Source of the DNA: Pseudomonas fluorescens NCIMB 11764
GTDB taxonomy: Bacteria; Pseudomonadota; Gammaproteobacteria; Pseudomonadales; Pseudomonadaceae
DNA length: 64,000 bases
Assembly (NCBI RefSeq): GCF_000293885.2
Contig: NZ_CP010945.1
Location: 6,716,001 to 6,780,000 of the forward strand
Reading direction: 5' to 3'
Part shown: positions 42,025 to 51,304 of the stretch, one piece after another
How positions within the stretch are numbered: the stretch's first letter is position 1
How the letters are laid out: every line of letters starts with the position of its first letter
Made by a program: the position numbers and the translations under genes
Notes under the pieces: generated by a model
What the model saw: only the letters and a program-made list of their open reading frames with translations
Databases searched by the model: none
What the model was told of the DNA's origin: nothing

Positions 42025-42459
42025 TCAGGCGATCGCGGTCAGCGAGGCTCGATAAAACGGCAGGATCAGGTCCCGTGTCAATGGCGCGAGGGTGACATCA
42101 CCGTCGGTCGCCGGATCGATCCAGCGCACCTCTTCGATCTCCGCTGCCGGGGACACGTCTGCATCGATCGTCAGCTGAAAGAGATCGGCCTGCACGATAA
42201 ATCCAGGCTCATTGGCGGCCGGTGCCGAGAATTGCCCCAGATACATCGCGTGCGCCGGATCAATGACCAGTCCGAGCTCTTCATCCAGTTCACGGGCCAG
42301 CGCACAGACCGGTTGTTCATGGGCCTCGATCTTGCCACCCGGTTGCATGAAGGCCTCGGTGCCGCGTTTGCGAACCAGCAGGGTACGACCATCGGGACCG
42401 ATCAACAGGGCGGCGGCAATGCGGATGATGCGGGGTGAAGCGGCGGATGAAGGTGTCAT
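42025..42459 (-). CDS. NUDIX hydrolase
   Basis: 144 residues from ATG 42459. The Nudix box is present (GGKIEAHEQPVCALARELDE, then ELGL), with the REXXEE core as RELDEE. It hydrolyses a nucleoside-diphosphate-linked compound, exact substrate unknown. It lies 24 bases upstream of the LysE gene and is probably cotranscribed. Confidence 0.88.
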   Translation of the reverse strand: MTPSSAASPRIIRIAAALLIGPDGRTLLVRKRGTEAFMQPGGKIEAHEQPVCALARELDEELGLVIDPAHAMYLGQFSAPAANEPGFIVQADLFQLTIDADVSPAAEIEEVRWIDPATDGDVTLAPLTRDLILPFYRASLTAIA

Positions 42460-42566
42460 GAACAACGACTGCCCTTGGCTAAAAGGCGCTAGGATCCCAT
42501 GTGCATCGGTGCGTCGTCACGCCGAAAAAATCTCTGCGAAACACGGCCCGCCTGAGCGCGAGCCTG

Positions 42567-42696
42567 GTGGCGAGGGGATTTATCCCCGTTCGGCTGCGAA
42601 GCAGTCGCAAACTAAGTGGATGCGGTTTGTCTGAGATACCGAAGTCACAGGTTTGGGGCCGCTTCGCGACCCAACGGGGATAAATCCCCTCGCCAC
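42567..42696. repeat. REPIN, ATTTAT core variant
   Basis: Left arm GTGGCGAGGGGATTTATCCC and right arm GGGATAAATCCCCTCGCCAC; about 130 bases with inner GGCTGCGAAGCAG and CGCTTCGCGACC parts. The core differs from the GAGCTTGCTC class found elsewhere here, but both arms agree with each other. Confidence 0.92.
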
Positions 42697-42717
42697 AAAA
42701 GCTCGCTCCCACAATGA

Positions 42718-44097
42718 TCAGTGCAAGGCGTCGGAAGTCTCCCCCCCCTCGAGAATCGCGCCGTTCACGTCTTCCGGCACCTTCACGAAAATGCTGTATT
42801 TCGCCCCTTCCATGGCTTCGAAGGCGATCAGCTTCTCCACCAGCGGTCCATTCAATACCTTGCCGGCATTGAGCAGCAGCATGCCGTTGTCGGCATTGAG
42901 GTTGCGCGCCAGGATCATCCCCGCTGCCAATTCCCGGGTGGTGATGACCTTGACCGCCGGATCGGCCAGAGAAACATCGCTCAGGTAGGCGGCGCACACC
43001 TGAATGAAATCCTCCACCATCCCCGGGTCATAGAGTTTTCCGGCATAGCTGCGGATATACACCAGCGCCTCATCGCTGTTCATCTGCCGTTCCAGGATCA
43101 ACCCGCGCTGCAACTCGATGAAATCCACCGCCAGCTTCAGTAACCGCGAACCGACGGGAATCGCTTCACCCTTGAGCCGGTCGGGAAAACCGCTGCCGTC
43201 CCAACGCTCCTGATGGTGCAGAATCAGACGGGCGGCATCCTTCATCGGATCGAGCGTCATCAACAGCGATTCGCTCTGCTTCGGGTAATTGCGGTAACGC
43301 TCACGATCATTGTGATGCAGCAGGTCCGCAGGGGCGGTCATCATGCTGTCGGTCCAGCTGAGCTTGCCGATGTTGTAGAGCGCCGCGGCCATGGTCAGGT
43401 CGCGACTGGTGCCCGCATCCAGGTCATGGAGCTTGCAGTACACCCGCACCAACTCGATGATCTGGCGGTTGGTCTGTTTGGCCGGCGGCATGCGCAGGTT
43501 GGCCAGCAGCGAGAACATCTCGGTGCCGGTGACGTAGCTGTGCTTGAGCTCCTCATAGGCCAGGTCGAGCATGTCGGCGGTCTGCTGCAACTCGGCAGTG
43601 CGGGAGGCGACGCGTTTGTCCAGGGTGGTGTTGAGCCGCCTCAATTCCTGGTTCTGATCCCACGTTTCCTGGACCAGACGCAACCTTTCACGTTCGGAAT
43701 GCTGGTACGCGAGTGATTGCCGCAATATCAGCAGCATTTCCTCATCGTGCCAGGGCTTGCTGATGTAGCGATGAATCTGCCCCTCATTGATGGCTTTGAT
43801 AATGGCTGACGGGTCGGCATAACCGGTGAGCATGATCCGCACGGTATCGGGATAGAGCTGGTGGATATGGGCCAGCAGCGTGGCACCGTCCATGTTGGGC
43901 ATGCGTGCATCGCTCATCACCAGATCGATGGACTGTTGCGCCATGATTTCCAGGGCCTGGGCGCCGCTGGTGGCCAGCAGCACGTCGTAGGGCTGGCCGC
44001 GTAACAGGCGACGCAGGCTGTTGAGAATGGGTTCCTCATCATCGACCAGCAACACCTTGGGTTTATAGACGGACGTCGCGGGGAGTTGCTCTTCCAT
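42718..44097 (-). CDS. Response regulator with degenerate HD-GYP (YN-GYP) domain
   Basis: 459 residues. Receiver domain (VLLVDDEEP, Asp63), a coiled coil at about 135-185, then an HD-GYP-type domain from about 195. The metal-binding His-Asp pair is replaced by Tyr241-Asn242 (AALYNIGKLSW), HHE reads HHQ (294-296) and GYP reads GFP (303-305). Loss of the metal ligands predicts no c-di-GMP hydrolysis. P. aeruginosa PA2572 is a known YN-GYP protein without phosphodiesterase activity, and this may be its counterpart. A scaffolding role, or GGDEF-domain contact through the GYP loop, is possible. Divergent from the signalling operon at 44363. Confidence 0.88.
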   Translation of the reverse strand: MEEQLPATSVYKPKVLLVDDEEPILNSLRRLLRGQPYDVLLATSGAQALEIMAQQSIDLVMSDARMPNMDGATLLAHIHQLYPDTVRIMLTGYADPSAIIKAINEGQIHRYISKPWHDEEMLLILRQSLAYQHSERERLRLVQETWDQNQELRRLNTTLDKRVASRTAELQQTADMLDLAYEELKHSYVTGTEMFSLLANLRMPPAKQTNRQIIELVRVYCKLHDLDAGTSRDLTMAAALYNIGKLSWTDSMMTAPADLLHHNDRERYRNYPKQSESLLMTLDPMKDAARLILHHQERWDGSGFPDRLKGEAIPVGSRLLKLAVDFIELQRGLILERQMNSDEALVYIRSYAGKLYDPGMVEDFIQVCAAYLSDVSLADPAVKVITTRELAAGMILARNLNADNGMLLLNAGKVLNGPLVEKLIAFEAMEGAKYSIFVKVPEDVNGAILEGGETSDALH

Positions 44098-44362
44098 GGC
44101 ATTACCTCAGGCGAAAACGGGTACAGCATCATGTCGGAATCCGGGCAAACATCCGCTATTGCCGGATCCTGACCTTCAGGCTAGATGATTTTCGTGCCAT
44201 CACCGCAATGATTCGTTTCAGTCAGTTGCGCGAACTCTGGTCCGGGCGACTATGCTCTGGTGACTCGGATCCATAATCTGTACGTTCGGCCAGGTGGTCA
44301 GGGAAAAGGATGACCCTTATGAACACTGCGCATCAAACCGCTGCCGGTCCAGGGATCTGGCG

Positions 44363-46621
44363 ATGAATACGCTGCTGGCGCGAACCAACCGGCGAATTCT
44401 CATCGTCGACGACACGCCTTCAATCCATGAGGACTTCATCAAGATCCTCAGCCCGCCATCGTCCGATGACGACAGCCTGACCAGCTCGGAGCAAGCCCTT
44501 TTCGGCACTGCGGTGACGGCCACACTCCAGCGTTTCGTACTCGACTCGGCCTTCCAGGGCCTCGAAGCGCTGGACAAGGTCGAAACGGCCCTGGCCAACG
44601 ACATGCCCTACGCGATGGCGTTCATCGACATGCGCATGCCACCGGGCTGGAACGGCCTGGAAACCATCGAACGCTTGTGGCAAGTCGACCCCAAGTTGCA
44701 AGTGGCGCTGTGCACGGCCTACTCCGACTATTCCTGGGAAGACATCGACGAACGCCTGGAGCTGGGCGACCGTCTGCTGATTCTCAAGAAACCGTTCGAT
44801 GCGATCGAAATCCGCCAGATGGCCAGCGCGCTGACCGCCAAGTGGCAAATGACCGAAGATGCGGAGCTGAAGATGTCGCTGCTCGAGCAAGCGGTCGAGG
44901 AGCGCACCCGGGAACTGTCCGATGCCAACATCATCGTGCAGAACAGCCCGACCATTCTGTATCGGCTGCGGGGCGAACCGTCGTTTCCGCTGATGTACAT
45001 CTCGCACAACATCACCAAGTACGGGCATGTCGCGGCGAAACTGGTCGCCTCGGCCAATTGGGCCCGGGAGTTGATACATCCCGAAGATCAATTGAAGGTC
45101 GACACCGCCATGGCCCGGGTGCTGGACCGCCACGCTGCCGGCGCCTCCATCGAGTTCCGGATGCGCACCGGCAACGGTGACTGGCGCTGGGTGGAAAACC
45201 GCTACATCCCGGTACGCGACGACGAAGGCCGCCTGCTGGAAGTCGAAGGCATCATCATCGACGTCACAGAACGCAAGGTGGCCGAAGAGAAAATCTTCCT
45301 GCTGGCGCGCACCGACGGACTGACCGGGCTGGCCAACCGCGCCACGCTGATCGAGCGGCTGCACCAGGCCTTCGCCGCCGCACGTCGCGGCGCGACGCCA
45401 TTCGCCATGTTTTACCTGGACCTGGACCACTTCAAACGCATCAACGACACCCTCGGGCACCCGGTGGGTGACTTGTTGCTGCAAGAAGTGGCCCGGCGCA
45501 TCAAGGCCTGCGTGCGGGAAAACGATGTGGTCGCCCGCCTCGGCGGCGACGAGTTCGCGATCCTGCAGCTGGACGTCAGCGACCCGACCCATTCCGCCGC
45601 CCTCGCCACCAAGGTCCGGGATGCACTGGTGCTGCCCTACTCCCTGGCCAGCAACGATATACGGGTATCGGTCAGTATTGGCATCAGCAGTTACAGCCCG
45701 ACCATCACCAGTGCCGACGGCATGTTGACCCAGGCCGACATGGCGCTCTATCGCTCCAAGGAAAAGGGCCGCAACCAGTACCACTTCCATTCAGAGGAGA
45801 TCAATCAGGAAGTGGTCGAACGCATGACCATCGCCAGCGAGTTAAGAGAGGCCATCGAACACAATGAACTTGAACTGTGTTACTGGCCGGAAGTCGACCT
45901 GACCAGCGGCAAGATCCTCGGAATGGAAGCGCAGGTCACCTGGAACCACCGCGAGCGCGGTTTGCTGGAAGCCACTGCGTTCCTGCCCGCCGCCGAAAAG
46001 ACCGGCACGATCATCGCCCTCGGTCATTGGGTGCTGGATCGAGCCTGCCGGCAAATGCGCCAGTGGCGGGATGAAGGTGTCGCGCCACCGGTGATTGCGA
46101 TCAAGCTGTCCCTGGCCCAGCTCAAGAGCGGCCCCGAGCTCATCTATGACGTGCTGCGCACCACCGCACGCTGGGAGCTCTGCGCCGCGGACCTGCGGTT
46201 CGATGTCACCGAAGCGACGCTGGCCCAGACCAAATGGACCCACAACGACGTGTTGCCACGCTTGCGTGACCTGGGCGTGAAGATCGCCATCGACGACTTC
46301 GGCACCGAGTATTCTTCGTTCGATTACCTCAAGACCTATCAGGTCAATCACCTGAAACTCGCCCAAGCCTTCATCGACACAGCCGCTCGCGATCCGTCCA
46401 GTGCCAACACGTTGCGCGCCATCATCAACTTCGCTCGGGATGTCGGGATCGGCATCATTGCCGAAGGCGTCGAGACCCAGGAACAGCGCAGTTCGTTGAT
46501 GGCCACCGGGTCACCGATGAACGCCCAGGGTTTTTTCTTCAGCAAGGCCGTCAGCAGCCAACAGGCTGCCGAGTTGCTGAAAGCCGGGAGAATCATGCCG
46601 TCCACGGAGGACAAAGGATGA
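44363..46621 (+). CDS. REC-PAS-GGDEF-EAL protein with degenerate EAL
   Basis: 752 residues from ATG 44363 (AGGGA site upstream). Receiver domain 10-160 with Asp89; PAS fold about 185-305; GGDEF domain 310-475 with DLDHFKRIND and intact GGDEF (394-398), so diguanylate cyclase activity is likely. The EAL domain (490-740) is damaged. EAL reads EAQ (522-524), the metal-binding Asn is Lys581, the EXTE Glu is Asp614 and the LKID Asp is Ala667; DDFG, the catalytic Lys665 and EGVE remain. Phosphodiesterase activity is therefore doubtful. First gene of a five-gene operon, overlapping the next by 4 bases. Confidence 0.92.
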   Translation: MNTLLARTNRRILIVDDTPSIHEDFIKILSPPSSDDDSLTSSEQALFGTAVTATLQRFVLDSAFQGLEALDKVETALANDMPYAMAFIDMRMPPGWNGLETIERLWQVDPKLQVALCTAYSDYSWEDIDERLELGDRLLILKKPFDAIEIRQMASALTAKWQMTEDAELKMSLLEQAVEERTRELSDANIIVQNSPTILYRLRGEPSFPLMYISHNITKYGHVAAKLVASANWARELIHPEDQLKVDTAMARVLDRHAAGASIEFRMRTGNGDWRWVENRYIPVRDDEGRLLEVEGIIIDVTERKVAEEKIFLLARTDGLTGLANRATLIERLHQAFAAARRGATPFAMFYLDLDHFKRINDTLGHPVGDLLLQEVARRIKACVRENDVVARLGGDEFAILQLDVSDPTHSAALATKVRDALVLPYSLASNDIRVSVSIGISSYSPTITSADGMLTQADMALYRSKEKGRNQYHFHSEEINQEVVERMTIASELREAIEHNELELCYWPEVDLTSGKILGMEAQVTWNHRERGLLEATAFLPAAEKTGTIIALGHWVLDRACRQMRQWRDEGVAPPVIAIKLSLAQLKSGPELIYDVLRTTARWELCAADLRFDVTEATLAQTKWTHNDVLPRLRDLGVKIAIDDFGTEYSSFDYLKTYQVNHLKLAQAFIDTAARDPSSANTLRAIINFARDVGIGIIAEGVETQEQRSSLMATGSPMNAQGFFFSKAVSSQQAAELLKAGRIMPSTEDKG

Positions 46622-48492
46622 AAACCCCTTTCGTGCGGACCAACCGGCGCATCCTGATCGTCGACGACACGCCCTCGATTCATGATGATTTCCGCAAGAT
46701 CCTCGGCGCCGAAACGGAAGGTGAACTGAGCCTGGCCGGCACTGAAGCAGCACTGTTCGGCACGCTGCCGATGGAACGGCTGACGTTCCAGCTCGACTCG
46801 GCCTATCAGGGGCAAGAAGCCCTGGAGCTGGTAAAACGCGCATTGGCCGAAGGTCACCCTTACGCCCTGGTGTTCACCGACATGCGCATGCCTCCGGGCT
46901 GGGACGGGCTGGAGACCATTGAACAACTGTGGAAGGCCGATCCACACCTGCAAGTCGCCTTGTGCACGGCGTATTCGGATTACACCTGGGAAGCCATGGC
47001 CGAACGGCTGGAGTTTGGCGACCAGATGCTGGTGCTGAAAAAGCCCTTCGACAGCCTGGAAATCCGCCAGATGGCCAGCGCCCTGACCTGGAAATGGCAG
47101 ATGGCTCAGGACGCGGCGATGAAGGTGCTGAGCCTGGAGCAAACCATCGAAGCGCGGGTTCACGAATTGCTCAAGGTGTCTCATTTGTTGCAGTACGACG
47201 TGTTGACCGAGTTGCCCAACAGCACGTTGCTGGGTGACCGGCTGAACCAGTCGCTGGCGTTGTCCCGACGCCATGACAAGCAACTGGCGGTGATGTTTCT
47301 GGGGCTTGATCGCTTCAAGCGCATCAACAATGCCCTCGGCCATCCGGCCGGTGACGAAATGTTGAAACAGGTCAGCCGCAACCTGGTGGCCACCGTGCGC
47401 GAGTCAGATTCGGTGTTTCGCTATGGCTCCGACGAATTCGTGGCGATCCTCGCCGATATCCGCCATCCCCAGCAGACAAAGGGCATCGCCGAAAAACTCT
47501 TGAACGCCATTCGCGCCCCCCTGCACATCGCCGGGCATGACCTGAGCGTGACCGCGAGCCTGGGCATCAGTATTTATCCCGATGACGGTTTCGACGCCAT
47601 CGAGCTGATCAAGAAAGCCGAAACCGCGATGCGCAACATCAAGGAAAGCGGTCCGAACGATTTCAGTTTTTTCATTGATGAAATGAACAAGCGGGCCCGG
47701 GATCAGCAAAGCATCGAAACCGGTATTCGCCTGGCGCTGGAGCGCAATGAGTTTGTCCTGCATTACCAACCCAAACTGGATCTGGGCAGCGGCATGGTAG
47801 TCGGCGCCGAGGCCTTGATCCGTTGGCAAAGACCCGGGCACGGCCTGGTCTATCCGTCGGATTTCATCGCGGTGGCCGAAGACAGCGGCCTGATCGTCCC
47901 GCTGAGCAAATGGGTGCTTGCCGAGGCCTGCCGACAAGCCTGCGCCTGGCAAGCGCGCGGGCTGCCAAATCTCTGCATGTCGGTGAACATGTCAGCCATC
48001 GATTTCCGTCAGCGGGACTTTGTCGATGGCATCGAACAGATCCTCGAACAGACAGGCCTGGAGCCGTCCTTGCTGGAGCTGGAGATCACCGAAGGCGTGT
48101 TGATGCAAAACATCGAGACCACCGTCAATTCCCTGAACCGACTCAAGGCGCTGGGTGTGCGTCTGGCCATCGATGACTTCGGCACCGGCTATTCCAGCCT
48201 GAGTTACTTGCAGCGTTTTCCAATCGATGTACTGAAAATCGACCAGTCGTTCATTCGCGGCTTGAGCAACGACAGCAACGACGCTGCCCTGGTCAGCGCC
48301 ATCATCAGTCTTGGGCGCAGCCTCAAACTGACCATCATCGCCGAAGGCGTGGAAACCCTCGAACAATTGAATTTCCTCAGGGCCCATCATTGCGAGGAAG
48401 GCCAGGGTTACTACTTCAGCAAAGCCGTGGAAGCGGACAGCTTCGTGCAGTATCTGTGTTCCGTGAAACCTGCTCCATTTACCGCCACGTGA
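46618..48492 (+). CDS. REC-GGDEF-EAL protein with degenerate GGDEF
   Basis: 624 residues. The receiver domain (Asp88) is closely related to that of the preceding gene; there is no PAS. The GGDEF domain is damaged: the signature reads GSDEF (270-274) and the first metal Asp of the DXD region is Gly229 (FLGLDRFK). The EAL domain is complete: GAEALIRW with Glu398, Asn457 in VNMSA, Glu489 in LEITE, Asp519-Asp520, Lys540 in LKID and EGVET. This predicts a c-di-GMP phosphodiesterase, the mirror image of its neighbour. It starts inside the stop of the previous gene. Confidence 0.92.
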   Translation: MKTPFVRTNRRILIVDDTPSIHDDFRKILGAETEGELSLAGTEAALFGTLPMERLTFQLDSAYQGQEALELVKRALAEGHPYALVFTDMRMPPGWDGLETIEQLWKADPHLQVALCTAYSDYTWEAMAERLEFGDQMLVLKKPFDSLEIRQMASALTWKWQMAQDAAMKVLSLEQTIEARVHELLKVSHLLQYDVLTELPNSTLLGDRLNQSLALSRRHDKQLAVMFLGLDRFKRINNALGHPAGDEMLKQVSRNLVATVRESDSVFRYGSDEFVAILADIRHPQQTKGIAEKLLNAIRAPLHIAGHDLSVTASLGISIYPDDGFDAIELIKKAETAMRNIKESGPNDFSFFIDEMNKRARDQQSIETGIRLALERNEFVLHYQPKLDLGSGMVVGAEALIRWQRPGHGLVYPSDFIAVAEDSGLIVPLSKWVLAEACRQACAWQARGLPNLCMSVNMSAIDFRQRDFVDGIEQILEQTGLEPSLLELEITEGVLMQNIETTVNSLNRLKALGVRLAIDDFGTGYSSLSYLQRFPIDVLKIDQSFIRGLSNDSNDAALVSAIISLGRSLKLTIIAEGVETLEQLNFLRAHHCEEGQGYYFSKAVEADSFVQYLCSVKPAPFTAT

Positions 48493-48536
48493 ACGATGCG
48501 TAACGACACATGGGCTATTAGCCAAGGAATCATCAG

Positions 48537-49496
48537 ATGTCGCCATCCATTCACCACCAGCTCCTGGTGCCGCTGCTCGGATTCTGTCTGAGCGCGGTCG
48601 CGGCACCGCTGGATGAACCGCTTAAACCACTGCCTCCGGTGCCACAACAAAACCCGCTGCGGGTCGAACTCGGTCGCCAGTTGTTCAATGAACCGCGCCT
48701 CTCAGTCAACAACACGCTGTCCTGCGCCAGTTGTCATCATCTGGACAAAGGGGGTGCCGATTCCGTACCGTTTTCCATCGGCTTCAACGGTGTGCCGGTG
48801 ACGATCAACACCCCCAGCGTGTTCAACGCCACCCTGAATTTCAGGCAGTTCTGGAACGGCCGCGCCAACTCCCTGGAATCCCAGATCCATGAAGTGGTGA
48901 AGAGCCCCAGCGAAATGGGCAGCAACTGGGAGCACGTGGTGCAAGTGCTGTCCGCCGACCCTGCGTACCACAGCGCATTTGGCAATGCCTACCCGGACGG
49001 CGTGACCATGAACAATGTGCAAAACGCCCTGGCCGCCTATGAACGTACGCTGCTCAGTAGCAACTCGCGGTTTGATCAATACCTGCTGGGCGACACCGAC
49101 ATCCTCACGACCGAGGAAAAATACGGTTACCAGCGTTTCAAGGACTACGGCTGCATCGCCTGCCATCAAGGCGTGAACATCGGCGGCAACATGTTCCAGA
49201 AGTTCGGCGTCATGGGCGATTACTTCAAGGTTCGCGGCAACCCGACCGACACCGACCAGGGTCGCTATCTGGTGACCGGGGAAGAAGAGGACCGCAATGT
49301 GTTCAAGGTACCGAGCCTGCGCAATGTGGCAGTAACCGCACCGTACTTTCACGACAGTTCGGCCAAGACCCTCGAAGAGGCCGTGGACGTGATGTTCAAG
49401 TTCCAGCTCGGGCGCATTCCTTCCGCCGAGGACAAAACCCTGATCATCAAATTCCTCAAGACCCTGACCGGTGAATGGGGAGGCAAACCCTTATGA
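48537..49496 (+). CDS. Periplasmic di-haem cytochrome c peroxidase-like protein
   Basis: 319 residues with a signal peptide (cleavage near AVAAP). Two haem c sites: CASCH at 63-67 and CIACH at 206-210. Peroxidase marks: FWNGRA near 106, SPSEMG near 123 (catalytic Glu) and a later Met in VMGDYFKV. This is the bacterial CcpA/MauG superfamily, which reduces peroxide with electrons from small cytochromes or oxidises protein side chains. Unusual place: between c-di-GMP genes and a sensor kinase. Its stop overlaps the next start by 4 bases, so it is firmly part of the operon. Confidence 0.92.
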   Translation: MSPSIHHQLLVPLLGFCLSAVAAPLDEPLKPLPPVPQQNPLRVELGRQLFNEPRLSVNNTLSCASCHHLDKGGADSVPFSIGFNGVPVTINTPSVFNATLNFRQFWNGRANSLESQIHEVVKSPSEMGSNWEHVVQVLSADPAYHSAFGNAYPDGVTMNNVQNALAAYERTLLSSNSRFDQYLLGDTDILTTEEKYGYQRFKDYGCIACHQGVNIGGNMFQKFGVMGDYFKVRGNPTDTDQGRYLVTGEEEDRNVFKVPSLRNVAVTAPYFHDSSAKTLEEAVDVMFKFQLGRIPSAEDKTLIIKFLKTLTGEWGGKPL

Positions 49497-51304
49497 AAAT
49501 GTCACGCCGTCGCAGTCTTGCCCTGCTGGGGGCCGTCGCTTTGTTGCTGGCCTCGACGCTGCTGTTCCTGTACATCAAATCGAATTCGAACCAGACATCG
49601 ACCTACGCCGAATCCCGTGACCTGATCGGTCGCATCAAGCAGTTGAACGCGCAATGGGAAACCGAGATCCTCAAGGCCCGGATCACCATCAACCACAATT
49701 ACGATCCGCTGGTCACGCCGCTGATCGAGATGACGCAGCTGTGGGAGCGGTTCGATACCCTGGAATCGAACCACGGCCGCAACGATTCGCCGATCTGGCG
49801 TGCCAGCCATGAAACGTACCTGACCGCCGTCCAGGAAAAGACCCGGCTGGTGGAGCAGTTCAAGTCCCACAACGCTGTGCTGCGCAACTCACTGGCGTTC
49901 CTGCCCACCGCCGAGGACGATATTCAGGAGCAGTTGGCCCGGCTGGTCGATGGCGACAAACTGCAACTGCAGAACATCGCCACCGACACTTACGATCTGC
50001 TGCTCAGCAGTCTGGAGTTCGCCCAGGTCACCTCCGACGACAGGGCCGCGGACATTTTGGTCGGTCTGAACAAGCTCGGGGTGAACAAGTTGCGCCTGCC
50101 CGAACAGTTTCACAGCCCGATCGATATTTTAAGCAACCACATTTCACTGATTCTGCGCGAACAGCCGGTGGTCAACCGTTTGCTGGAAAACATCGAAGCG
50201 ATTCCCGTCGCCGAGCGTCTGGACGACATCACCAGCCTGTTGAACACTGACCAGCAACAGGCCGATGCGGTCGAGCAGCGCTACCACTTTTACATGTTGG
50301 TGTTTTCAGTGCTGCTGGTCCTGTTGCTGGTGTACCTGGCGATTCACCTGATGCGCAGTTTCACCACCATCAATCGCGTCAACAAGGCCCTGAAAACCGC
50401 CAATGACGAACTGGAACTGCGCGTGGAAGAACGCACCCGCGAGCTCAAGGATACCCAGAGCGAACTGCTCGACACCGCACGCCAGGCCGGCATGGCCGAG
50501 ATCGCCACCAATGTGTTGCACAACGTCGGCAACGTGCTCAACAGCGTCAACATTTCGGCCGATCTGGTCAGCCGCAAACTGCGCGCCAGCAAGGCCCAGG
50601 GGTTGGGCAAGGCCATGCAGCTGATCAACGAACACCCGGATGACCTCGGTGCCTTCCTGACCCGGGACGAGAAAGGCAAATTGCTTCCCGGTTACCTCAA
50701 TCAACTGGTGGAGGCCATCGCGCTCGAACAACAGAGCATGACCGACGAACTCGCGCAGTTGAGCAAAAGCGTCGACCACATCAAGGACATCGTCGCCACC
50801 CAGCAATCCTACGCGGGCGCCAACAATCTGATGGAGCCGCTGCACATCAGCGAATTGCTCGAGGACGCCCTGCGCATGAACGCCGGTGCGCTGACCCGGC
50901 ATCACGTCAAGGTGGTCAAGGAGTACGGCGAGGTGCCGCAGGTCATGGGCGACAAACACCGCTTGCTGCTGATCCTGATCAACCTGATCAGCAACGCCAA
51001 ATACGCCATGTCCGACCTCAGCAACCGCCCGCGGCAAATGACCCTCGGGGTCAAAATCGTCGACGACGCGACACTGCAAGTCAGCGTCAAGGATGACGGT
51101 GAAGGCATTGCCCCGGAAAACATGACGCGCATCTTTGCCCACGGTTTTACCACGCGCAAGGAAGGTCATGGCTTCGGCTTGCACAGCTGTGCCCTGGCCG
51201 CCATCGAAATGAACGGCCACCTGACCGCCTACAGCGACGGGCCGGGCAAGGGCGCGCAGTTCACCCTGCAGATCCCGCTGAAAACCGTCACGGAGGAAGC
51301 ATGA
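49493..51304 (+). CDS. Membrane histidine kinase with all-helical periplasmic sensor
   Basis: 603 residues from ATG 49493 (GGGGAGG site nine bases upstream and overlap with the peroxidase stop). Membrane segment about 9-27, a long helical periplasmic region 30-262 of the DAHL kind, and a second segment 266-287. A coiled coil follows, then a kinase core. The phospho-acceptor is His343 in the uncommon H-box VLHNVGNVLNSV. The ATPase domain has N-box INLISNAKYAM, DDGEGI and GHGFGLHSCALA. Likely donor for the REC domains encoded around it. Confidence 0.9.
   Translation: MKMSRRRSLALLGAVALLLASTLLFLYIKSNSNQTSTYAESRDLIGRIKQLNAQWETEILKARITINHNYDPLVTPLIEMTQLWERFDTLESNHGRNDSPIWRASHETYLTAVQEKTRLVEQFKSHNAVLRNSLAFLPTAEDDIQEQLARLVDGDKLQLQNIATDTYDLLLSSLEFAQVTSDDRAADILVGLNKLGVNKLRLPEQFHSPIDILSNHISLILREQPVVNRLLENIEAIPVAERLDDITSLLNTDQQQADAVEQRYHFYMLVFSVLLVLLLVYLAIHLMRSFTTINRVNKALKTANDELELRVEERTRELKDTQSELLDTARQAGMAEIATNVLHNVGNVLNSVNISADLVSRKLRASKAQGLGKAMQLINEHPDDLGAFLTRDEKGKLLPGYLNQLVEAIALEQQSMTDELAQLSKSVDHIKDIVATQQSYAGANNLMEPLHISELLEDALRMNAGALTRHHVKVVKEYGEVPQVMGDKHRLLLILINLISNAKYAMSDLSNRPRQMTLGVKIVDDATLQVSVKDDGEGIAPENMTRIFAHGFTTRKEGHGFGLHSCALAAIEMNGHLTAYSDGPGKGAQFTLQIPLKTVTEEA

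Noticed and set aside
44420..45790. 456-codon minus-strand frame opposite the first GGDEF-EAL gene
   Set aside because: Shadow of a gene with full domain support on the plus strand.
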